Source: Neurospora tetraspora (lineage: Eukaryota > Ascomycota > Sordariomycetes > Sordariales > Sordariaceae). Taken from it: a stretch of 64,000 nt of DNA. The stretch is taken from positions 3,286,001 to 3,350,000 of the forward strand of contig NW_026944386.1 of NCBI RefSeq assembly GCF_033439725.1. The letters run 5' to 3'. Below, in pieces: positions 32,782 through 43,735 of this stretch (position 1 is its first letter; each line of letters begins with the position of its first letter). A program made the position numbers and the translations under genes. The notes beneath the pieces were generated by a model. The model made no database searches. It saw nothing but the letters and a program-made list of their open reading frames with translations, and was not told where the DNA came from.

Positions 32782-35700
32782 TTAGTTTTCCACCGTCCCA
32801 TTGACAATATCACGAATAGCCCATTTCCACGCCTCACCACGCTGCGACCTCCCCGTCGCCCACGCCTGACACTTTTTCCTCCATCTTTCTTCCTCCTCGC
32901 GCTGCCGACGCACAAACTCTGGCCCAACATCGAACTCCTCGCCAACCAGCCAGTCATCCTTGACGTCGCTGGTCCTGCCGCCACCCCCATCCGTGGAGGT
33001 GATCGTATGGTCCTCCAAATCGGGAATATCCTTGAACACATCCTCCTCGTCATCCATCGCCTCCGATACGGATCCGTTCTTCGACCGTCCACGCTCTGCT
33101 GCCTTGTCGTTTTGCGGACCCAACTTGAGCCAACACATGTTCTGTGGATCAAACACCATCCCCTTGACCACCTGGACGCCCTTGGTCGTCCCAATGTTGG
33201 TAATCAGAGCCGGGCGCGGCGTCGCGCTCTCCCTCTCGCGCACGACATGCTGCACCTTTACTGATGCCGTCGACGGTGATGATGCCGGCGCCTCAAACGC
33301 CCGCAGCACATTGTCGTTCCCTTCCCACCGAAACGTCTCTGGATTGTAGCACATGCCCTTAACAACTGTGACGAACAAAGTTAGCATTGATATGTTTTAT
33401 GAAATCATTTTATCAGGCACTCACTCTTTGAGTCCTTTGGGGGATTCAAGTTTGAGATGAGGTGCGGCTTCAGCTGGGGAGTTTTGCGCAGCTTCCTGGA
33501 AGACTTCATGGTCGCCTGGGGTGGTGCTGATGGGGTTGATTGGTGAAGGTTACCTCTGTTGGTTGACAGCTGCGCGACGCGTTGGGCCGTGAGTGGAGCA
33601 AGTTGTCCAGAAACGTTGCGCTGGGCCAGGCAGGATTCCCGGGCTCTTCGGCTCGCGGCGGTATCACGAGCGAAACTGGGGACGTTGGAATCGTTGAACC
33701 GGGTCGGGGGCCGCGACGTGACGGGAGGCGAGGGCGTAACGTTATTCCGATCGTTGGGGGCGATGTTCTGGTAGAGCCTATTCCGGGCTTGGGCCTTGGG
33801 TCCAGTGTTAACAGGTTGCCTCAAATACTTGGCCTCCGCCTGGGTGGAAGTGGGAAGATCGTCAAATCCGTCCAGTTCGTGGCCGTCTCCAAAGTTCCTA
33901 ACCCGGAACGGCTTGTTAAGCTGCTTCCAGTTGCCTTCGGCAGCCGTGAAATCGACGGATCTGTGCTTGCGCGGGCTGGGCGAGCGCTTGTTGGAGGCCC
34001 GGGAGTAGGTTCCTCGGGAGATAGGCCGATAATCGATACCGCCCTCAGATTCATGTCGACGCAAGTTCCGTGTATTCCTGGTGGCATTGACATTATACGA
34101 TTGGGATGACGATGCTCCAGCCGGCAAGAAAGGGGTAACCGAGGGGACGGAGCCCTTCCGGCCTGTGGTGACAGTGCTTTCCATATTTCGCACTCGCTCC
34201 ACTGGTGTCTTTGGTCGTACAGAATTCTGCGCCCGAGTTGCCTCGGTCCGAGATGGGGGGCGCTCGTAGTTGCGTGTTGTTGTTGGTCGTGCCTGGTTTT
34301 GAGGCCGAAGACCAGGCACCGATCGCTTCATGCGGAGAAGCTGAGCATTTGTAGTAGTAGGCTCAGCCTTTTGTGATGTTGTAGTCGTCTTCTGTGCCAT
34401 GTTCCTACGTGTGGTTGTTGTAGACGGCGCGGGCTGCGATGCCCCTGAGGACATGACACTTGTGATGGAAGCCTGAGAATGATGTCCCGAGCGTGTCAGT
34501 GATCGTCGCGAAGAGCTTCTCGTCACTGTTTCTCCCGTCTCACACACAGGCTCGAGCGAAGACTGTGTTTGAGTTCGCTCATGGCTCACTAACAACCCCA
34601 TCGACCCCATAGGTCGTGGAAGACGAGAAGCAGCCACGGGCTTGTTGGTGAACTTGAGAGCCACCGAAGTTTTGGGTCGATTTGGGCTATCACCCCTTGT
34701 GTCCTTGACCTTGATGTTACGATGTAAGGTCAACTTCTTGGAGTCGAATACCTCCCCATCTCCAATATCAAGTCCAGAGAGGAAGTCTTCTTGCTCCTCT
34801 CTATCTTTCTTCTGTACTCTTTCCACAATAACTGGTTCTTCCGGAATCCGTTCTGGAGACGTGCTTTGCTGGCGACGGTGCAGTCGCTCCTCCCAGTTGA
34901 GTGGTCCAGGGGGCAGGATGATGCCATCGAATTCGTCTTCACTTTCTGCTACAGTAGAACTTGCTATGCTGGGACTGAAGGCCGACACAGATGAGGTTGA
35001 GAAGGCATCGCGACGGGTACCGCCAAAGCGAGTTCCAAGACTTCCTTCACCCCACTCGGAGTCATCCGAGGTGTTGAGGGTCGGAAGCTTAGGGGTCTCT
35101 CTTCGGTTCGAGAGTCGAAGAGTCCCATCCATCGGGAGCTCAAAATCGTGTTCGAAGTCGTCCTCATCCGGAGTGACTTTTAGAGGAGTGGCAGGCGTTA
35201 TAAAGGTGATGGGCTTTAGGGTGTTGCGCCTCTTCTTCACTTTGATAGTCTCAGTCCCATCCCCAAAGAAATCATTGTCATCATCCATATCCCGAAAGCG
35301 TTCCAAGTCGATAAGGCCAGTTGAAGTAAGCGACGGGCGGGATGCCTTCCTGACTTGGACGTCCATAGGCTTAACGGTGAGTTTCTGCGGGGGCAAGGCG
35401 CGGCCTGGGAACGTGTTACTCGTTTTGCGCATGGCCTCCGGACGGCCGAACGAACCGCTGGTTTTCCGCACAGGCTCCAGGCGGCCTGAAAAAGAGCCGC
35501 TGGTTCTGCGCGCCGGCTGTGGACGTGGTTGGAACAAGCCGCTAACCTGCCGTATGGCCTCTGGGAATTGCGAACTATCCCGTTTCTTGATCTGCAGCTG
35601 GCCGGCATCGGAAGGGAACTCCAAATCATCAACCCAATCCTCCTGAATAATCTTTCTGATTTTCCTACCACCAAGTCTCTTGATGGTGCCCCCCATAAGG

Positions 35701-35999
35701 GCTGAGGGGGGTACGTTTTTCGGTAGTGGAATGCCAGCCCTCTCAGCCGCAGCTAGAGCATCCAACGTTGACTTTTCATCATCTCCTGGCAGGTGAACCT
35801 GCTTTTCCTCCTCTCCATGGATGGATTCGAAATCGGACCGGAAGGACGAGTGAGAATCGCGGCGATGGGGATGAGCGTTGGCGGTGGTGGAGTGGCTCTG
35901 GATGCTGAAGTCGTCGCCCTCGATGAGGAAATCATCATCGTCCCAGTTTTCAATATCGTCTTCGACCGGTGGCCGAGTCTTTAGTCGTAGGGTCTCCAT
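32782..35999 (-). CDS. byr4: Byr4/Bfa1-like inhibitor in the septation / mitotic-exit GAP complex
   Basis: Byr4 (Bfa1 in yeast) partners the GAP Cdc16/Bub2 at the spindle pole body and holds back the Spg1/Tem1 GTPase until septation is due. Two exons, 35,999-33,425 and 33,365-32,782, join through GTGAGT...CACAG to give about 1,052 residues. Visible marks are DDIENWDDDDFLIEGDDFSI near the N-terminus, PLPKNVPPSALMGGTIKRLG, QEDWVDDLEFP, and near the C-terminus KGMCYNPETFRWEGND and KGMVFDPQNMCWLKLG, repeats that fit the conserved Byr4 GAP-scaffold ends. Most of the middle is Ser/Arg/Thr-rich, low-complexity and probably disordered and phosphorylated. The frame stays open upstream to 36,197, which would add 66 residues; the start at 35,999 is chosen because the conserved region begins there. 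Confidence 0.85.
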
Positions 36000-38952
36000 T
36001 GCCGGCGGTGTCGTGTGGTCCTGCAGGACAAGGTCCACGTTGTGATGTGCGGTCAATGGGTATTGGTGGTAGTTTCGGGGGTGTGTCCCTCTGAAAGGTG
36101 TTAAATGGGGACGTTTTGCGACGTGGAGTGACGACAGCGATCTAGTCAGTGGTGAGGATTCATAGTCGTCACCCAAGACCCTGGGGCCGCCGATCACTAT
36201 CCCGAAGCCCCGGCGAGGATTCCACCTGGTCCCCCTTTACACGGGCAATGCGATGGCCGAATCCTTGTTGATGCTAAGTTGGAATACCTATCGGGTGATA
36301 TTCCAAGCAGCCGGGATGAGCAGAGTGATTAGCGTTGGCGCGATGCGACCAGGGCGTTGGTGTCCGGATGCAGGGCGGGAACGGTGGATGATGATGATAA
36401 AAGGGCGAAGTAGGCGAGTTGGTTGTTGGCGGGTGGGTTGTGTGATATGTTGGTTCACGAGGGGGATGTTGTTGTTGTCGTTGCTGCTCAGGTGCGGCAG
36501 AGTTCAGTTGCGACGAACAGGATCTGACAATGAGGGGCGTGAAAGTCGTAAGCGTAATGGTAAGGAAAGTACCAGAATCGGGTAAATGCTCTATCGATAG
36601 ACGAATGCGCCGTGTGTGTATTGATAACTGCCGTAGAGGATATTGATCGAGTGGGCCAGCTAGTAATTGCAATGGATAACCTATGTTCAACAGGTGGTAG
36701 GTTTATGTGGTTGACGAGTCGTAGAGATTGTTGTTGGGTGGACGGGCAGGTTGTGAATGAAACTGAGGAACGAATTGGTTGAGATGGAGAAACGGAAGGC
36801 TGGAGCATTCATTCACCCAGCACCTGAATGAGTGGCAGCACTCCAACACTGCCTGAATGGAATGTCCTGAATTGAATGAATGAATGAATGGCTGGAAAAG
36901 TCAACGGGAGCAGGGAACCGCAGTCGTGCAGTCGGGACGGATGGTCCAGGGTCGTGGTCGTGGTCGTGGTCGCAGTGTGAGAAAGCACGAGTGGTCGGGG
37001 AGTGGAGACTGGAGGAAAAGAGATGGAAGGTGGCCCTGAGCCTGGCGTCGTGCCTGGCTGGATGCGCGTGGGTGACGCCCAAAGTTGGAACAAGCCAAGC
37101 TTTCCAAACCAAGGCCCGTGCCAGGGTTAGCGCAGGCCTCTGCAGCCTCTCTCTAACAACGACCAAACAGCCTCCTGAAGGACTTTGAAGTGCCAAGCAA
37201 AGCGTGCGCAGAACGGGGTTGGGAGGTCGGGTGTTTTGGCTGAAAAGGTGGCAGGGACAGCAAGGACAAGGGGCGCGCTTTGATTGCCAGTGTTCGTGCG
37301 AAACGCTAGCCATCCGTCAACCGCCCAGCCGGCTCCGCGATCAATTTCAACATTTGCGGTGCGAGACACATGGGAATTTACAAAGTCTAGGTACGGCTAG
37401 AACACACTTCAAGATCAAAGCCAATACCGTATAGACTGTAACACATGACATGACTCTGTGCGCGATTTTAAAATGAAGGAAATTTCATCCATCGATGCAT
37501 CTTTTTAACCAACCACCCAATGAATCTCGAATCGGGTTGCCCATGTACATACCATGTGCATCTTCTTCAACCCCCCGGGGCTTTGGCTCCAACTCCATCA
37601 AGGTTCCAGTTCAGGGCGAGTAATGTAAGACTCTTGTAACATTATCAAACCCGCCGCATCGCACAACGTATTCAGCGTATTCAGGCGTATCGCGGGAGTA
37701 ATGATACGAACGGTCTAGCCTTGTTTGCGGTGGACCGCGTCAGGAACGCGAACGGGAATCTGAAGAGCGGACAGATCCCCGCACTGCCAGGTGCTGCTGC
37801 GTGTTGCCGGCCGGCCGCTAATGTGACTTCTTGCATGGCGCCCCTTGGCAATTGGCTTGATTCTTCACCGGGTTCTTCACACTTGAAGGGAAGAGTTCAA
37901 AAAGACTTTTATAGGTTGAAGATATCTTGGAACTCTGGGTTTCATCATATGCAGGGCGACTGGACTGAACGGTTTGGTGGGTTCTGTTATTGTTTCCTGT
38001 CACTATTTCTTTCAAGGGCACTGCTGCCTTGGACCCAATCGATAGACTGCGATGGGGCTCTTTGATGTTGTTGCCTACAGAAAACTATGGCTCGCAATTC
38101 ACATATGAAATTCATATACGAGGTGCCTTATTGTTTTTGTTTTGTCTCTTCACTTCCGTTGACCTCACAAACACGCAACACCCTTCCTGTTTCGGCTGCG
38201 CACGCCGGAACTCTTCCCTTTGAGACATCCTCCTGACGATATCCGACACGGCAAACGGAAATAGCATCGTTGTTGGTGCTACCTACCATCATCGACGACT
38301 CCCGTCCAGCTGAGCCCCAGTCAAGCGTTTCCAAGAACAGACAACAACGTCAACACGCGCTCCCGTCCATTCCGTGCAGCTGTTTCCACTTCCCCGCATC
38401 CCGTCATCACTCGAGAATTGCTGGGTGCGGGCCGTCAGTGCAGAGTGCAGTGCAGTCGCCCTCCGTTTCTGTTGGAGAATCTGACCTTCTTTCCACAATC
38501 GCTCACCGTCACACCGTCACACCTTCGTGACGTCCGACTCCGATTCGTCGCCATCTCCGAGTCAAAGGGTTTAGAACGGTGGATTATATCATTCCGAGAC
38601 CATTACGTGCAGCATAAGCGCAGAAATCACCAATATCCCCCAATCTCATCTCATCAGCTTTTGTTTCATCTGAGGTAGACCATCCGCTTGTACACTTACA
38701 CTGTCCCCCTTTCCAGCTCGTCCGATCTAGGTCGATTAATCCACCCATAGGGCGGAACCTGGGACCCCAACGACCGGAGACCAAGGCGACGTCAACGCGG
38801 ATCGCGGATCGTGACGTTTGACACACATACAGCCTGCATAAACCGGAGACGGCGATCCCATCTTTCCCCCAGTCCCCCTCTTCTGTATCCCACCTTTTTA
38901 CATCATTATATAAAAGTCTCACTCATAACACTATTGCGCAAGCCACACAAAC
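36000..38952. other. 2.9-kb intergenic region
   Basis: The first part is the upstream region of the byr4-like gene and the last part that of the XRCC4-like gene. Short microsatellites occur, namely a GAAT run near 36,875 and GGTCGT near 36,950. No ORF has a domain. Confidence 0.4.
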
Positions 38953-40727
38953 ATGACTTCATCCTCGTCAACCATTATCCGTATCCCCCGGACCGATACC
39001 GATCAGGAGGATGACTTCATTCTGGGCGAGGTTACCCACTCAGGAGGGTCATCCGCGAGGGGATCGAAACCGCTGAATCTCAAGATCGTTGCTACGGAGG
39101 GTGAAGAACCGTATGCGCTCACGCGTAAGTACCCTGGAATCTCGTCGTTATTTTCGCTGTTTAGGAGGTATTTAAGGGTTTATGCATTCATTATGTCCGC
39201 CGCAGCATGGAATTATTATGCAGGGGCATCTTACCCTGCCGTGCTCATGTTGGTGGTGCATAACTTTGAGTGGTACCTAGCCATCGCAAAGCCATGATGC
39301 GTTCTATCAAAGTCTGGTTCTTGAAGTGACATTTGTAAAAGGAATAAATCTCAGTTAATTAAGGAAAACTACATGATCTCGACCCCTTGACTAACACATA
39401 CATCCCAGTAAAACATGACCACATCAACGACCTCCGCTCCAGCACCTCCTCCTGCTCCCCCACAGAATGGGAATCCATCCTCTCCTCCCTCTTCATAACA
39501 GCCTCGCCAGTAGAAGGCATCGAAGCAGGCGCCGAAGTGGACTCCCCCAAGGGCAGCAAGAAAAAGTCCATCACCATCACCATCCGTCGGCGCATAGCCG
39601 GCATCAACCAACGACTAGGCGCCCTAACCCTTATCCACTCCCCCTCCTCCGAGATCCAGCTCTTCGACTGGTGTTCGCAACTCGCCATCTCCCGCCAGAC
39701 CGCCCTCACTTCGGTATCCACCTCCGCCGTGCAGGTCGCCGATCTCGAGGCCCGTGTGGCCGATTTGAAGGCTCAGTTGGAGGAACTCACGCAGTCGAAA
39801 GTTGACCAAGAGACCGAGCTGCTGCAGAAGTTTAGGGCGCTGTTGAATGAGAAGAAGGCCAGGATCCGTCAGCAGCAGCAGGCGTTGAGTAGTAGAGCGA
39901 GACCAAGGCCGGATTCACAGGAGAGGCTCTCTTCCGTGATTGAGAGTGCGAGGAGTAAAGTTAACGTTGACTCGGAAAATCCACTGGATGACGAAGAGGA
40001 GGAAGAAGAAGAAGAAGAAGAAGAAGAAGAAGAAGAAGAAGAAGAAGAAGAAGAAGAAGAAGATGGCGGCGCCAAGATCGGAAGGATAGGAGGGCGCGGA
40101 ACAGGATCAGCGACAAAAGCAAAAACAAACACAAGGACAGCCCGTGTTTCCAGACCAGGAAAACGAAAGGCTACCAAAGACGTATCATCAGACGACGACG
40201 ACGACGACGACGCAGAATTCGAAAAGATGGATGTCGACGACGAGCCAGGACCAGAGCCTTCGGAACCCTCATCCAAGACCACCATGGGGCAATCATCCTC
40301 TAGCAAAACCCTCGACAACGAAGATACCGATGCAGAGGACGAAGATGAGGAAGGCGAAAGCGGCAACAACAAAACCTCCGATCGCAACACCCCAGACCGT
40401 GACAACGACGATGACGACGAAACAGCCAGTGAACCCGACGAGGAGGATGAGACTGTAGAAGCCGGGGAGAAGGATCTCGATGTTGGCCCGCCTCCTTCAC
40501 CACCGCCACCTGCTAGACGACAAGGCGCCACGGCAGTGGCATCATCAAAGACGACGACGACGACGGCTGCTGCTGCAGGAAAGGGGAAGGGAAAGGAGAC
40601 GCCAACGCCGCCGGTTTCTCATACCAAAAGGGCGGGAGCGACGGCTACGAGAGCGTCTCAGCCTGCTGCTGCTGCCGCTGCCGCTGTGGATGAGGGGAGT
40701 GAGACTGAGAGTGATGATGAGTTGTGA
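38953..40727 (+). CDS. xrcc4: XRCC4/Lif1-family non-homologous end-joining protein
   Basis: XRCC4 (Lif1 in yeast) binds DNA ligase IV and bridges broken DNA ends in non-homologous end joining. Two exons, 38,953-39,124 and 39,409-40,727, give 496 residues; the intron (284 bp, GTAAGT...CAG) splits a Leu codon. The N-terminal head domain has IIRIPRTDTDQEDDFILG and LNLKIVATEGEEPYAL. The stalk is a coiled coil: VADLEARVADLKAQLEELTQ then ETELLQKFRALLNEKKARIR, which closely follows the ligase-IV-binding helix of animal XRCC4 (DLYKRFILVLNEKKTKIR). The rest is a long acidic, Ser-rich tail with a run of 23 Glu and motifs for phosphorylation. Family assignment rests on the coiled-coil match and on head length. 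Confidence 0.82.
39993..40061 (+). repeat. GAA/GAG codon run giving 23 glutamates in the XRCC4-like protein
   Basis: Twenty-three consecutive Glu codons, almost all GAA, lie in the acidic tail. Pure trinucleotide repeats are prone to length change between strains. Confidence 0.9.
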
Positions 40728-41151
40728 GTTGTGAGCGGATGGCTTGAACAAATGTGTTCGGGTATGGATACCTTAGGGTGAGAGGAGACAATGTGGTATA
40801 ACGATGGACATGAATGCAGGATGTTGTTGGTGACAGGTAACTTTGGGGTGAATCCCATGGGAAGGCAGTCTATGTTCAATACAATGATGTTTGCCATAGA
40901 AGCTGCTTTAGCTATATGTGTATTAGCTGTGCATGTCAAAGCTCTCTATGAGTGTATATATGGTTCTCCAAGCCTTTTCTGTCAGATTTTGACAGGCTTT
41001 CCAGTCACTTAGGCTTCACCTCCTCCGTCTCGACCGTCTTTGGTCTGCAGTGCCTCTGTCTGTCTCTGTCTGTCAGGCTCTCCCACCAAGGACAAAGGAT
41101 ATTATCCCACGTTTCTGAAACCCATTTAATCGACTTCTGTGTGCTCGATTC
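40728..41151. other. convergent 3' flanks of the XRCC4-like gene and tfb4
   Basis: About 420 bp separate two facing stop codons. It should contain the two 3' UTRs. No gene is seen. Confidence 0.4.
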
Positions 41152-42483
41152 CTATACCTGCTGCACCTTTCCATTCCCATTAGCCTGTTGCTGCAGCTGT
41201 TGTCCCCCTCCAGCAGCCGCTTTCGAAGGCAGCATAGGTATCCTCCTCCCATAATTCCCCAACGCCAACTTGGTCCCGCACGTCAAACACTCCCCGCCCT
41301 CCGGCACCTCGCAAAAGATGCTCAAGCAAATACTGCACACAAACCCCGTATCAATCACGTTCCGATGACAGAAACACGCCGCCCGGAAATCCACCGAGTC
41401 CGCACTAGGCGTGACCAACAAATCCGCCACGCTGGCATTACTCCCCAGGAACTTGCCCCCATGCTTGTTGCCCCCTCCCTTAGCCGCAACAGCCTTCTCG
41501 TTCGCCTTATCCTCTTTCTTGTTGCCCCCATGCTGCTGCTGACCAGACCGCTGATTCCCCGCCGCCGCCAACCCCTGCGGCGCGCTCCCGCTTCCAAACC
41601 CAAACATGAGGTACTGCAGCAACCCTCTCGGCTCCTGCGCCCGGATGAACGTGCCGCGCGTGATGTAGCTCGCCTGCTGGAGGAACGTCGCGCTGCCCCG
41701 CAGCGCCAGCGTGTCAATGGCAATGCGCGCGTGCGCCGCCGCGAACACGGCGTTCATCGTCGGGATGTACTGCGAGGGGGAGCTGTCGCTTACGCTCACC
41801 ACTAGTATGCGGGCGTGCAGACCGGCGAGCCCGCCCCCGCCCACGCCGGGGAGGGAGGCTGCGTTGCCGCCGCCTGGGCCGGCGCCCGAGGTTGTGGAGA
41901 CCGAGGGCTTGCCGCCGCCGCCGCCGGAGGAGGAGGTTGGGCCGGTGGAGTTGTTTGTGGGGGCGAAGAGGAGGGCGGTTTTGTTGATGTGCGAGAGGGC
42001 GAGGGTCAGGGCGCCGGAGATTTGCGTGGTGGTTGTGGAGGCGATGTCGTCGGTTGTGGTGGCGGTTATGAGAGACCGCAGGGAGGAGAGGAGGGAGCGC
42101 TCTATTTGGGCGAAGAGGGGGTATTTGTTTGCGGGCGGTGGTGGTTGTTGTTTACTTGTGAAGGAGACGTCGCGCATTTCGACGTCTTCGTTCGGATTTA
42201 TCGGTTTTCGGTCGGGGTTTTGGTCGGGAGCGGTTGGGTAGAGCCATACTGCTCGGTTGGTGTGTGATGCTATGAGGGCTACTTGGTTGGAATTGTTGAA
42301 GGCTAAGTGGGAGTTGACGAATATTAGGATGTTGGCGAGCGCTTTGGTGAGCGGGAGGACATCGTTGAGGGCGGCCCAGGCGCGCGGGTTGGTGTCGATG
42401 ATTATGGTGTAGAGGGAGGGAATGTCGTCGGTGTTGTAGATTTCGTAGTGTTCGGAGGCGTCGACGGCGTCCTGGACCGTCAT
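41152..42483 (-). CDS. tfb4: TFIIH subunit Tfb4 (p34)
   Basis: Tfb4 is a structural subunit of the TFIIH core, needed for transcription initiation and nucleotide-excision repair. A single exon encodes 443 residues. The N-terminal von Willebrand A-like fold is seen in YTIIIDTNPRAWAALND, LTKALANILIFVNSHLAFNN and NQVALIASHTNRAVWLYP. It continues with ILVVSVSDSSPSQYIPTMNA and IAIDTLALRGSATFLQQASY, both typical p34 blocks. The C-terminal C4 zinc finger, residues 370-402, has Cys pairs in CFCHRNVIDTGFVCSICLSI and EGGECLTCG, and binds p44 in this family. A Gly/Ser/Ala-rich insert lies in the middle of the VWA-like region. The gene is convergent with the XRCC4-like gene. Confidence 0.94.
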   Translation of the reverse strand: MTVQDAVDASEHYEIYNTDDIPSLYTIIIDTNPRAWAALNDVLPLTKALANILIFVNSHLAFNNSNQVALIASHTNRAVWLYPTAPDQNPDRKPINPNEDVEMRDVSFTSKQQPPPPANKYPLFAQIERSLLSSLRSLITATTTDDIASTTTTQISGALTLALSHINKTALLFAPTNNSTGPTSSSGGGGGKPSVSTTSGAGPGGGNAASLPGVGGGGLAGLHARILVVSVSDSSPSQYIPTMNAVFAAAHARIAIDTLALRGSATFLQQASYITRGTFIRAQEPRGLLQYLMFGFGSGSAPQGLAAAGNQRSGQQQHGGNKKEDKANEKAVAAKGGGNKHGGKFLGSNASVADLLVTPSADSVDFRAACFCHRNVIDTGFVCSICLSIFCEVPEGGECLTCGTKLALGNYGRRIPMLPSKAAAGGGQQLQQQANGNGKVQQV

Positions 42484-43735
42484 CTTGACGATGATCTGGC
42501 AGCGACAACTTCAACTCGTTTCGGGGTTTGTGTATGTTGTAGAGTTATAGCATGGATCGAAGCTAGTTGGTGTCGGCCTTTGTCGCCGCGATACTCGGTG
42601 CGCCGCCGGTGCTCGGAGGAAGCTTGTCTTTGTGCTGAATGGAGAGACGGCAGGGTAACTATACGGATGCTCTGTATCGTGATTTTTATGTATGAAACTG
42701 TTTTCTTATTTTGGATTTGTCTGCCGAATTGCCTGGCGTAAGAGGACCTCCTCGTCGAGAACAGGGGCGATAACGTAATGGAGAAAGGCGATAACGGTCT
42801 GGGTTGTATGCCCCTGCGAAACGCGATCCAGGCACACGCTACCACGTGATGATCGATGACGCAGACTATTGACCTTTGAGCTTATCAGCGAGCTAAGATG
42901 CAGTTAAGCGAGTGCCATGCAATTAGCCAGAGCCATGCCTCCCTTCAGATAGCCTCTATCCTCCTTATACAACGATATTACCTCCATCCGAACATGTGCC
43001 AGATCCAACCCTCGTTCAACAACCTCAACGTCACAAACCGAAAAGCCGAGTGCGAGGAAGTCTTCGTCTTTTGATCCAATCCCACCGTCGCTTTTCCCCA
43101 TTCCGGCTGCCTCCAAGAATCGAATGAGACGATGTCAATCAACGCTATCGATTTGCTGCGGGCTGAATTGAACCAACCCACGTGGAAAAGGAGCTGAACC
43201 CTGACTTCGCTAGTCTTAAAGCCGGCACAAGGTCTCTCAGCCGCAACTCAAGGTCGGGTCCAGACCTCACCAGACCTCAATAATCCATTCCATTCCTCTC
43301 AACACTGCCCTGTATACCCCACATTGTGGGTGCTCACTGCTCCCTCTTTGGAGTTTGGGCTGTTCAAGCTATCATCAACATGTGCCGAGGGTTTCCTTGA
43401 GAAGGATGGTGCAAGACTTACAACCGAGTGGCTTGAAGTCACCAGCTGTGCAGTTGAGACGGTGTCCTCGGTCTGCCCGAGTCAATAGTCGGACGTTTTG
43501 TTGTTAGGGGTCACCCCGGCGGCGACAGCTCTACGTTGGAGGCCTACGGCTTAAGACCATCATCGGTAGGTATTGTGAGACCCAAGAGAGAGAAGTACAA
43601 GTATATAAGGAAGGGACAGCCAGGTAGGTAGGGAGTAAACAAAACGGAAGCTCAATTTGAATCATCATCTTCCCCGTGCTCTTTGAACATCTGTCTTCCT
43701 TATCACAGCAGTCACCACCGAATATCACTTACATC
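42484..43735. other. intergenic between tfb4 and the lectin gene
   Basis: This 1.25-kb stretch holds both upstream regions, since the genes diverge. No ORF has a domain. The TATA-like stretch TATATAAG near 43,602 is a plausible core promoter for the lectin gene. Confidence 0.4.

Noticed and set aside
39869-40531. Poly-Ser antisense ORF over the XRCC4-like gene
   Set aside because: It is the reverse of the GAA/GAG and acidic codon tracts.
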